In this document: positions 8,964-16,985 of the stretch, piece by piece
How the letters are laid out: each line of letters starts with the position of its first letter
Numbering within the stretch: the first letter of the stretch is position 1
NCBI GenBank assembly: GCA_003427395.1
Contig: BFEA01000196.1
Coordinates: forward strand, 1,020,336 to 1,040,511
DNA from: Chara braunii
Taxonomy: Eukaryota; Streptophyta; Charophyceae; Charales; Characeae
DNA length: 20,176 nucleotides
Direction of reading: 5' to 3'
Notes under the pieces: generated by a model
Database searches by the model: none
What the model was told of the DNA's origin: nothing
Seen by the model: only the letters and a program-made list of their open reading frames with translations
Program-made: the position numbers and the translations under genes

Positions 8964-9103
8964 ACTCACAAAATGAAAAAAAAGTCAGTGCATCTTTCCA
9001 CAGAAGCCGGCAAAGTACATGTGTTACTTACTATAAACAGTAACAGAATCTGATGTATTTGGCCACCTTCTGTGGGAAGACACATTTTTTTTCTTTCGTG
9101 AGA
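8964..9103. repeat. Long imperfect inverted repeat (foldback/MITE-like or hairpin RNA)
   Basis: The left arm (8964 to about 9028) begins ACTCACAAAATG, then A-run, TCTTTCCACAGAAG, GCAAAGTACAT, GTTACT. The right arm (about 9033-9103) mirrors it: AGTAAC, ATGTATTTGGCC, CTTCTGTGGGAAGA, T-run, CTTTCGTGAG. With modest bulges nearly the whole 140 bp folds into one stem of about 55-60 bp with a small loop near 9029-9037. No coding capacity. A target duplication was not identified, so MITE, solo foldback or small-RNA precursor cannot be told apart. Confidence 0.78.
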
Positions 9104-9134
9104 CGAGGTCCTTAGCCGATCTCATGCATCAATA

Positions 9135-9138
9135 CATA
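9135..9138. repeat. Target-site duplication, left copy (CATA)
   Basis: CATA precedes the left LTR, and the same tetranucleotide follows the right LTR at 17915-17918. The match extends to ACATAT on both sides (9134-9139 and 17914-17919) because terminal LTR bases coincide, so a 5 bp duplication shared with LTR ends is also possible. Ty3-type integrases commonly give 4-6 bp. Confidence 0.8.
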
Positions 9139-10045
9139 TGCAATCAGACTCGCTTTCTTGTCCACTTCGCATACATACAAACAGATGGTGATTCACACTG
9201 GCGCAGCGTGCCCAATCAAAGCTCAGAGATATGGAGAACCAGAACACAGTTCAGATGCGAAATCACTCCAACAAGCTATGGCGCTTCAGTGCCTGCACAC
9301 ACCACTCTCGTCACTGTGTCCAACACCACACGCTTCCCTCTCTTACACACACTAAAGCCTATCTTCCTCCTACAGCAGCTATGGCCGCTCTACTACTACT
9401 GACTATGGCTACGTTGTCTTCTTTCAGCCCACTTCGACTTCGGGCGACATGCAGACCACCTCGCACAAGACGCTGTAGCAGCGCTTCCGCACGGCTTACG
9501 CAGCGAATGCCCAAATGCTGGACGCTACCTCTTGATTTATACTTCTGTAACTCGTTGGTCTGCCCCTTTTTCCACCGGGCCCATGGCGCACACAGTCTCT
9601 TATGGTACTTGCTGACTGTACAAAGTGAGACTGGGACTGGGTACCGCTGACTCATCGAAGTTGGACTCCACCACTTGCCCACTTGCCTTTGCCTAAACGT
9701 GAGACACTTTCGAAAGGCCACCTTCCGGAAGTCTGTGGACTTGGCCTTTCGAGTACTGTAGCAGCTACGACCTTGACCTTTCAGGACTGTAGCAGGTACG
9801 ACCCTGACCTCTCAGAACACCTACAGCTAAGACCTCCACAGAGTTGTGACCCCTGCTCGACAGACCTACAGATCGAACCCCTACATCTACACAGACCTAC
9901 GACAGACAACAACCAATTACCGAAACACAGGTCACGGGCTCAAACACTCGGGGCTCAACTCGATACTGTACATGGGTAAGGTGAGGTCTGCCGATCGAAC
10001 TCTAGGGCCCGCATCTGTGACTGCAAAGAGGTGAAAACCGTTTCA
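9139..10045 (-). repeat. 3' LTR (left copy)
   Basis: A 907 bp direct repeat of 16986-17914. On the element strand it starts TGAAACGGTTTTCACC and ends TCTGATTGCA. A TATA-like TATAAAT lies at 9535-9541 (minus strand). Relative to the right copy it lacks a segment of about 40 bp near 9330 and carries extra sequence around 9661-9692. Inside are a 10 bp-arm stem-loop (9711-9720 with 9742-9751, CGAAAGGCCA/TGGCCTTTCG) and short tandem repeats built on CTGTAGCAGCTACGACC (about 9755-9835). Confidence 0.95.
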
Positions 10046-10053
10046 CTCCCTCC
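10046..10053 (-). promoter_or_regulatory. Polypurine tract (plus-strand DNA primer)
   Basis: On the element strand the eight bases just before the 3' LTR read GGAGGGAG, immediately followed by TGAAAC, the LTR start. An RNase H-resistant purine tract at this exact place primes second-strand synthesis. It is short but correctly placed, and it fixes the LTR boundary at 10045/10046. Confidence 0.82.
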
Positions 10054-10083
10054 GGCCTAAATTCGAGGTCCTCCAAGAATACT

Positions 10084-10735
10084 TCAGTCTAAGGCACGAC
10101 CTTTACCTTTCTTGTCTCTTCCGTAAGCTCTGACTATGTCGGGAACTGTCTCTAGAAGTTCTGTTCGCGTGAACCAGCGATCGTCTTCTGGTTCTTGAAA
10201 GGAAAATCTGACTTTGTACTGTTTCTGTGGACGACCTCTACCTCCTGTCCTGAAGACGTCCTCACCTACTGTACCATCAATGTCGTATCTTCCATCCATA
10301 TCCGGAGGGATCATGGATCGCCGTGATGGAATCTGTGGACTTGTGCTGCAAGGCAACAGCTTTGACGCATGGTACATTGGGTACATGTGGAGGTGTGCTG
10401 GAATCTCAATAGTATAGGACGGCCCATCCTCTCCACCCTTGACTTCTAAGACTGGCCACGGTCCTCTATACGCAGGCAACAACTTCTGTGAGATGTTCTC
10501 CTCAGGAGCAAACTCTTTTGACTTGACCCAGACTAAGTCGCCTACTTGAAACTGCGAGGGGCGACGGTGCTTATTAGCTTGCTCTATCATCCTGTGCTGG
10601 GCTTTCCTGAGGTTATCAACAGCAGTACCTATCTCTTTCTCGTGCTGTATCGAAAACTCTCGTGTACCAGGCGGTAACCTCTGAATCTGATCCCAGTTAA
10701 AATGGTCTGCACAGTCTAGAGGACTTATGCATTTT
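10084..10735 (-). pseudogene. pol: pol: integrase C-terminal domain and chromodomain-like tail
   Basis: This frame is open from about 10735 to the TGA at 10084-10086. It includes the integrase C-terminal beta-barrel motif (QVGDLVWVKSKEF), then YRGPWPVLEV and IEIPAHLHMYPMYHASKLLP, matching the Ty3/gypsy pattern 'YiGPf.i...Y.leLP..l...hpvFHvslLkp'. The last ~60 residues (RPQKQYKVRF, PEDDRWFTRTEL, ETVPDI) have the size and spacing of a chromodomain, although the usual 'WKGY' tryptophan is replaced by Phe-Ser-Phe. Chromodomains steer chromovirus integration to marked chromatin. It is joined to the integrase core only by a frameshift near 10735. This is the 3' end of the pol region, 38 bases before the 3' LTR. 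Confidence 0.85.
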
Positions 10736-11128
10736 GTTGGGAGTGCGACATGTGGCTAAGTGCGCGCTGTTATTGTATGCACTGGCTACCTTTGGAAGCA
10801 TCTGATCCCAGTTGATCTGGTAGAACCTGATGTACATTCTAAGAACTTGCTGCAGGAGCTTGTTCATCTGTTCAATCTGACCGTTAGTCTCAGGATGACG
10901 GCCAGATGACATCAACAACTTGGAACCATAGACCTTCATTAGTTCCTGCCATTTCTGACTGGTGAACCTGGTATCTCTGTCACTAACTACCGACAGCGGT
11001 ATACCATGCTCACTGACCCAATGGTCAAAGAACTTTTGAACTACTAAATCTGTTTGTGCCTCTACAGGCAAGGGGATGAAAACTGCATACTTGCTAAATC
11101 TATCTACTATAACCATTAAGTCTACTCT
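10736..11128 (-). pseudogene. pol: pol: integrase catalytic core (DDE)
   Basis: The integrase core joins element cDNA to host DNA. All three acidic residues are visible: Asp in VIVDRFSKYAVFIPL (codon 11102-11104), Asp in VVSDRDTRF 41 residues later, and Glu in ETNGQIEQMN with exactly 35 residues after the second Asp, giving D,D35E. The frame differs by one from the upstream RT-RNase H frame, so it is cut off from the zinc-binding integrase N-terminus at a frameshift near 11110-11128. It is cut off from the C-terminal domain near 10735. The ATG-started open frame reaching 11260 overlaps the other frame and is not the real start. Confidence 0.9.
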
Positions 11129-12962
11129 TGACCCCAGCATCCATAAAGTCAATGGACACAAAATCTTCGGGTCTGTCAGGGATTGGCAAGGGTCTGAGAA
11201 GACCAAGAGGGGCTCGCGTAGTAATCTTGTTTTTCTGACAGACTTTACAATTGCGTACATACTCTATGCAGTCAGCCTTCATTCCGGGCCAGATATACGT
11301 GTGCACGAGGTTGGCTAGTGTCTTTTGCCAACCGAAATGTCCCTCTGTGTCGTGGCATTCCCCTAAGATCAAACAACGGATCTCCTCACTGTTGGGAACG
11401 CACGGACGGTCAACTACATTAGTCATCTCGAATAGTAGCCCATCAGTAGTGCGGTAATCTGGTCCGGACCCTGGGGCCTCCCTAACTCTCTTAAGGAGGT
11501 CACTATAGATAGGGTCCTGTGTATATGCTTCTCTTACTTTCTGCTGCAGGTCTCTCCCTATATCTAGATAGTGAACTATTGCCCCAAAGTAATCAGCTCT
11601 CCTTCTTAGAGCGTCCGCAACTACATTGTACTTCCCTTTGACAGGCTTAAGTTCAAAGTCATACTGATATAACGTTGCGGCCCACCTAGTAAGCTTAGAT
11701 GTCATCTTGGCCTGTGTCTTCAACCACCTTAATGTCTCGTGGTCTGAATAGACTTTGAAGTGCCTCCCAAGCAAGTAATGCTTCCAGTGCTGTAATGCTT
11801 GCCTGAGAGCGTAGAGTTCCCTCTCATAGGTGGATGTCGCTACCTTCTTTGAAGGCATCCTGGCAGGCATGAACTCTACGGACCTATATCCATTGCCATC
11901 GTCTTGATGTAAAACAGCACCTATGCCATACTGACTCGCGTCAGTGGTAACAACAAAAGGCAGGGACGGATCGGCTACCTTAAGGACTGGATACTCTATC
12001 AACGCCCGCTTTAGCTTCTTCAGGGCTGATGTACAGTCCTTGTCCCACTTCCAGATTGCTTCTTTCTTTAGCAACCTGCGAAGGGGTGCAGCGATGGTGG
12101 AGAAGTTTGCCAACTTCCTATAGTAGTTAGCTAGGCCTAAGAACGACCGCAACTCTGTCAGCGTGCGAGGCGTTGGCCAATCTCTAATCACTGCAATCTT
12201 TCTGTCTTTAGGTTTTATGTCGTCTCCGTCTAGGACGTGGCCTAAGTACAAAACTTGGGTCTTCGCCCATTCGCACTTCTTTGCGTTGATCTTGAAGTTA
12301 GCTTCTCTAAGCTTCTCCAAGACCTGCCTCAAATGGCCCTCATGCTCTCGGAGGGTCTTACTAAAAGCTAGAATGTCATCTAAGTGTGTTACCACAAATT
12401 TGTTTAACCACGACCTGAAAAAATCATTCATGCAGCGCTGGAATGTTGATGGCGCATTGGTTAGTCCAAAGGGCATAACTATAAACTCGTAGTGCCCATA
12501 TCGCGTTTGGAACACCGTCTTATACTGGTCATCAAGGTGAACCTCTATCTGATGATAGCCAGACTTTGAATCTTTCTTCGAAAAATACTTGCAGCCCTGC
12601 ACCCGATCTAACAAATCATCTATGCGGGGCAATGGTCCTACATTCTTTACTGTGACAGCGTTGAAACCTCTATAGTCTATGCACATCCTAAGTTTTCCCT
12701 CCTTGGGGACAAAAAGAACAGGTGCTCCAAATGGAGATGACCTGGGTCTAATCCAACCCTTCTCAAGGAGCTCATCCAACTGTTTGCGCAACTTCTCTAA
12801 CTCCCTCGGGGACATCCTATATACAGCACCCTTAGGAGTCTTACTGCCAAGCTTTATCTCTATACGATGTTGGATCGGTCGCGGCACTGCTCCTGTCGGC
12901 AGCTTGGCTAAGTCTGTAAACTCCAGCAGCTCGGCAATAGCAAGGTCTATGGGTCTCTCTTC
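11100..12962 (-). pseudogene. pol: pol: reverse transcriptase, RNase H and integrase N-terminal zinc domain
   Basis: This is the longest intact frame. It is open from just after a TAG at 12963-12965, and residues here are numbered from the GTG at 12887. RT covers about 20-260, with PRELEKLRKQLDELLEKGWI, catalytic Asp106 in FSKKDSKSGYHQI, MPFGLTNAPSTFQ, and HLDD at 168-171 where Ty3 elements have YLDD (codon 12384-12386 is CAC). RNase H has Asp316 (TTDAS), Glu in YERE, Asp382 (YSDH) and Asp425 (VVADAL), so its four acidic positions look intact. The integrase N-terminal zinc site is His512, His517, Cys547, Cys550. The frame ends at the frameshift before the DDE core. Tyr to His in YxDD is expected to harm polymerisation. 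Confidence 0.96.
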
Positions 12963-12983
12963 CTACGCTCAGTAACCGGCCTA

Positions 12984-13646
12984 ACATAGGCTACAAAAAA
13001 CCTGCTCGTCCAATTGCTCCTTCACTAAACGTGCGAACGCGGGAGCACTGAGACAGCAATGTGCCAGAGTGTTATCTACTCCTGACGCATGGAACAGGCG
13101 AGAAGTCTTAACTTCACCCGTGGAGCTAGTGAGCCTACACTCGTGCTCTCTCAAACAGCAATGTGCCAGAGTGTTATCTACTCCTGACGCATGGAACAGG
13201 CGAGCAGTCTTAACTTCACCCGTAGAGCTAGTGAGCCTACACTCGTGCTCTCTCAAATGCAGTGTGGCCCCAGCTGCCTCTCCCCAGTCCATTCCTAAGA
13301 CTATATCGAAAGGAAGGTTGTCCTCTGCGAGGAGAGTCAGGGAATGGAGAACTTTCTCCACCTTCCCATCTTTCTCTAGGCAAAAGTATGCCTAGACTCC
13401 CTCGACGTAATCCTCGACTCGCATAGTGGGATTGTCTGCGAGGATACCGACTATAGGGTCTTCTAACTTTTGGACCTTCAAATTCAGCTTTAGCTTTTGC
13501 AGCGCTTTTCTACTGATATAGTTGTGGGTGGCCCCACTGACTATAAGGGCCCCTACTCTACCTCTAAAAATCTCTACATCTACTAACACCAATTGTCCTT
13601 TCGCATCTTTCTTCATTTTGGCCCAGACAGGCATCCTCTCCTTCAA
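12984..13646 (-). pseudogene. pro: pro: retropepsin-like aspartic protease, catalytic Asp lost, in-frame stop
   Basis: Ty3-type proteases cleave Gag-Pol. The flap/active-site region reads GALIVSGATHNYIS, where the family has D-S/T-G-A. Codon 13539-13541 is GTC, so the nucleophilic Asp is Val. About 80 residues on, DIVLGMDW is the conserved 'ILGMDW' motif of the second half. An in-frame TAG (13392-13394) separates the halves, which share one frame. After the second half comes a perfect-frame 34-residue tandem duplication (REHECRLTSSTGEVKT... through HASGVDNTLAHCCL). The frame then stops at 12981-12983 beside a run of six T, and the neighbouring frame carries the expected continuation, pointing to an indel there. 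The protease is dead twice over. Confidence 0.9.
13054..13257 (-). repeat. 102 bp in-frame tandem duplication inside pro/pol linker
   Basis: Copies 13054-13155 and 13156-13257 abut with two mismatches. Since 102 is 34 codons the duplication keeps the reading frame, so it could have arisen while the element was still coding, for example by slippage of RT during replication. Confidence 0.95.
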
Positions 13647-13823
13647 CTCTTTCAGCCACGTCTGTGAGGGAAGTACCTAGAGAGACTCTAACACAAGCAT
13701 TCTCTGGACAGCCATCTAGGTACTGGCCAGCAACCTTTGTCGTAGGCTCATGGGGTTTGGGAGTTCCTCTGTGGTGCACGCACTCTTCTCCACATGGCCT
13801 AGGGGTAAGGGCAGTTGCAACCC
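13647..13823 (-). pseudogene. gag-pro linker, frameshifted
   Basis: Between the zinc-knuckle frame (ends at a TAG, 13824-13826) and the protease frame, a different frame is open and reads like linker protein (CGEECVHHRGTPKPHEPT, ENACVRVSLGTSLTDVAERV). A shift near 13830 and another near 13650 are needed to join it to its neighbours. No domain is recognised. Confidence 0.6.
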
Positions 13824-14045
13824 CTACCGGCGGTTGCCTTTTGCCACTTGTGCAGCATAACGGGCTTCTTTATACTTTGGACAATATTTAATTATGTGGC
13901 TAGGTTCACCGCAATAAATGCACCGATCCTGGTCCACACGACGCTGCCACACTGACTGGTGCAAGCCCAAATCTTCCCACGGCCTGCCTTGCGACAAGCC
14001 AGGGTGCCATCTGAGCACCCTGTTCTCGGCCACCTGAGGCCAGGC
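13824..14045 (-). pseudogene. gag: gag: nucleocapsid CCHC zinc knuckle
   Basis: The motif CIYCGEPSHIIKYC fits C-x2-C-x4-H-x4-C, the nucleocapsid knuckle that binds element RNA for packaging. It is followed by basic residues ending VAKGNRR. The frame is offset from the capsid frame by one extra base near 14046-14056, after a Gly/Gln-rich stretch (GRGGQGQG). The frame terminates at TAG 13824-13826. Confidence 0.92.
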
Positions 14046-15015
14046 ACCCTTGGCCCTGGCCTCCCCTTCCTTGTGGCCTCCCTCCAGCCGCGACCGCGGC
14101 GTAGGTCCTCCCCTGATTGCAATTATTGTCCTCTTCCTCTAGTCCCCACTTGATCTGACTATATGGGACCTCATCCATACCACCTTCATCCAAGGTAAGG
14201 ATCAAATGATCCTTGGCCCTAACCTGATCAGAGATGGTACGGCCCTTCCACTTTTTCCCCTTGTCCAAGTCCTTATGCCAGAAAGTGGAAACTGGCATAG
14301 ACTGTGCCTCAAACAACACCACCTCCCTACTCCATGTATCATACGTTATGGTGGGTTGTCTACTCTTTTCGAAGAAGTGCCCACGCAGGGGCTCTGGCAT
14401 GGCACAATAAAATAAGTTGACCAACTGGGCCTGAGTGACCCCGTGGTCTGGGACAGCCACCAGCTCGTCCATAACGCCTTTAAGTGCCCTTGCACTCCTC
14501 CATTGGTGTGAGTGGATAGTTTGCATTTTGTCAGAGGCCCTTACGCCTCGCGTGACATCTGCAAATCGTTCTCTAAGGAGTCGAAAGAATTCAAGGAGAG
14601 GGGTAATCTTGGAATAGGCTACCATATTATTCTCGCAATGTGCGGCACGAGCGAGTGATCTGGCGAAGCTGGCTGCTTCGTCTTTGAGGGCCTGAAATGC
14701 AACGAGGACTTGTTCCTTAGCAACGATTTTTTGTAAATACACGTATGTATTCACATTCGCCTCCTGGTTATCAAAATTTTCTTCCTTTTTCCCACTATAG
14801 GATTCATGAAATTTAATCTTCACGGGCTCTCTACGGGGGCGTACCTCCTCCTTTGGAGTGGCCAGCTTTGCGCCCTCAATGGCACCTGTGCAGAATTTCT
14901 TTGTGCCCTCTATCCTCGCCTGCATCTCTGCACCCACGTGCAACATCATCTCACGTGCAAAATCTCTAAAACCCAAGCGGGTGGAGCGTAAGGCGATTTC
15001 CTGGGATCTAGCCAA
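14046..15015 (-). pseudogene. gag: gag: capsid region
   Basis: Continues in the same frame from the coiled-coil part after a TAG. The capsid-like retrotransposon gag domain spans about KFHESYSGKKEENF through TYDTWSREVVLFEA. Typical features are VNTYVYLQKIVAKEQ, LVAFQALKDEAASFARSL, LLRERFADVTRGVRASDKMQ and FYCAMPEPLRGHF, resembling the 'retrotrans_gag' family in which W/F-rich helices are followed by 'l...f......a...l..l.Q'. A Gly/Gln-rich basic tail leads into the zinc knuckle in another frame. Gag forms the virus-like particle in the cytoplasm. Confidence 0.85.
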
Positions 15016-15693
15016 CTAATGTTGCTCGTCCCAGGTTCTAGCTAGGAGTTTTATGTTTCTCGTAATAATATCTAATTTTCCCTGTATATCTACTCGAGCC
15101 TGCATTTGCTCTCTTTGCTTCTTTATCGCTTCTAACTCCTTCGCCATCCTACTCACCTCATCCATCCTTCTCTTCTTCTCCGTCGTAAGACGCAACTTCC
15201 GCTGTAACTTTTTCTCATCCTCTATCGTCTGACGCATCAAGGGGTCTTCTTCTTCCTCCAACTCCCTGATAACTGCTTCCTTCTCCTCCCTGGGAACATA
15301 CAACATGGCTTCTTCTTCTTCCCCCAAGGATAAGTTCGCCACCCACTCGAAAACCTTCTTGGATTCCCCTCTCTGCCCTGCGCTTCTTCTGATCAGGGGT
15401 TCCTCCTCCTTTTCCTCTTCTATCTCTTCTTCTTCTACTGCTTTCATCTTTTCTTCCTCCTCCTTTTTCAATCTCTCCATCTCTTCCCCCAATTTTTTCC
15501 TCTTCGCCGCCTGCTCCACCTGTAGGGCCAACTTTTTGGCCTGTTTAATCAACTCCTTCTTGGCCTCCTTCTCTTTTCTCTCTTGAAGTACGGTGGCGGC
15601 TTGCTCTTCCTGAGCTTTCGTGTAAGGGGTGGTGCTCTTTCCACTATGTAGGTCAACCATCGTAAAAGGTGCACGATGAAGGATCAGTTCCAC
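15016..15693 (-). pseudogene. gag: gag: charged coiled-coil N-terminal extension, ended by TAG
   Basis: About 225 residues precede the capsid. The likely start is the ATG at 15658-15660 (MVDLHSGKSTTPYTKAQ); an earlier in-frame ATG at 15691-15693 is also possible. The sequence is extremely rich in Lys and Glu (QERKEKEAKKELIKQAKKLA, LKKEEEEKMKAVEEEEIEEE) with heptad-like hydrophobics, so a long coiled coil is expected. A second helical block (EKKRRMDEVSRMAKELEAIK) follows. The frame ends with TAG at 15016-15018 directly continued in frame by capsid sequence, so the stop interrupts gag. CAG to TAG is the simplest origin. Such an extension is longer than in standard Ty3 Gag. Confidence 0.85.
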
Positions 15694-16226
15694 TCCTCGC
15701 CACTTAGCTAGGACCGACTCAACTAAGGACCACAGAATCTTGGTAAGATCATGTCAACTATGGTCTCTAGCCTAGACCTAAACTAAGGCTTCCACTACAG
15801 GACTTATTGCTGATCAGGGGGCATTTAAGGAGATCCCCCATAACTCCTGAGGAATTATGTAACGTCGCAAACAGGACGACGCGATCAGCAAGTCCTCTCA
15901 AGACTTAGACAGCTTGTTGTGCAGCCCACAACTCGGATTTTTGGCCTACCGTGCCACAGCCTGTTGGTCTGTACCGGTCCTTGGGAGGGTTCGTGTCCTC
16001 CGGGTCAGTCAAGTCGTCAGACATAGCCTTTAGCCCTACTCAGCCCGTGTGAGTTTGGTCAACAAGGCTCTATGACCTCATTCACAAAGTTCCTATCACC
16101 TGGACAGAAGAGACTCAATGCAAAAAGAAGAGACAGACAGACTCAGCAAGTACCATGGGGTGAGTGCACATCCATAGGGCGACGGGATAGGTTGTAGGCT
16201 TGGCGAGAATATACCAACTCCAACTT

Positions 16227-16382
16227 GGTCAAATTCTTGGTCAACAGCTTTGGTCAACGCCTCGGTCAACGCTTGGTCAATGTCGGTCAAACCCCCGGTC
16301 AACACTCTGGTCAACTTTGGTCAACACTTTGGTCAACGCCTAAGTCAACACCCAAGTCAACTTCGGTCAACCCCCTGGTCAA
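16227..16382 (-). promoter_or_regulatory. Array of 14 TTGAC[C/T] motifs (W-box-like), ~11.5 bp period
   Basis: On the plus strand GGTCAA starts at 16227, 16239, 16252, 16264, 16275, 16285, 16297, 16309, 16319, 16331, 16365 and 16377, and AGTCAA at 16343 and 16355. On the element strand all fourteen read TTGACC or TTGACT, the core bound by plant WRKY transcription factors. Spacings are 10 to 13 bp, close to one helical turn. It lies downstream of the LTR promoter, so a regulatory role is inference. It is also simply a degenerate minisatellite. Confidence 0.7.
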
Positions 16383-16663
16383 CACGTTGGGCAGCCCTCA
16401 AATTAGCTATGGCTGCCGACACTTTCTCTTTCTCGCACCCTCGCTTCTCTTTCTCCCTCCTTTCATCTTCCTCACTTCTTTCTTTCTTCACCCCGGCTAT
16501 GTCTTCCTTCTTCTTCGTCCCTCCTTTCTTCTTCCTCGACTATGGTTTCTCTCTCCTTCGTCTCTCCTCCCTTCTCCTTCGCTTCACCTTCCTATTTCTT
16601 GATAACCCTGTGTCCAAGCTCCGCGGCTATGGCCGCTTTCTCTCCTGGTCCGCACAACAATCT

Positions 16664-16665
<2 letters not shown>

Positions 16666-16731
<66 letters not shown>

Positions 16732-16732
16732 N

Positions 16733-16813
<81 letters not shown>
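16666..16813. repeat. (CT)n microsatellite in the retrotransposon leader
   Basis: About 148 bases of CT dinucleotide, with a single N at 16732 that interrupts the run and probably marks an unresolved length. On the element strand it is (GA)n, the same motif as the arrays at 1-3000. Confidence 0.97.
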
Positions 16814-16816
<3 letters not shown>

Positions 16817-16972
16817 TCGTCTTTGTCTTTTGTGCAGGTACGCAGCACCTCACTCCACAGCGCAACTATGGCGGATCTTCTCCGATGGTGCAAACTTGGC
16901 TATGGCGCCTAACTGGCGCACGCATCTCCTTCCCGCTGGCAACGACGATGACGCGTGGGGTAACGGGAACCA

Positions 16973-16984
16973 GCTCTGATACCA
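16973..16984 (-). promoter_or_regulatory. Primer-binding site, initiator-Met tRNA
   Basis: On the element strand TGGTATCAGAGC lies one base inside the 5' LTR. This is the standard 12-base complement to the 3' end of plant initiator methionine tRNA and primes minus-strand DNA synthesis. Confidence 0.95.
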
Positions 16985-16985
16985 A

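Larger units (their letters stand above)
15694..16972 (-). other. Retrotransposon 5' leader (untranslated)
   Basis: 1.28 kb between the PBS and gag, without a recognisable protein. From the LTR side it contains a (GA)n array, a pyrimidine-rich region (16420-16620) where CTATGG recurs (near 16408, 16538, 16625, 16865, 16902), the 14-copy TTGAC motif array, and a quieter stretch 15700-16200 next to gag. Packaging and dimerisation signals would be expected here but none can be identified by eye. Confidence 0.75.

Noticed and set aside
11076-12975. Plus-strand open frames of 67-109 codons within pol
   Set aside because: They are shadows of the well-supported minus-strand RT-RNase H-integrase frame.
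13392-15018. TAG reassigned to glutamine as the genome's code
   Set aside because: The element also has several true frameshifts and lost catalytic residues, so ordinary decay explains the stops. TAG also occurs at other places where no readthrough makes sense.
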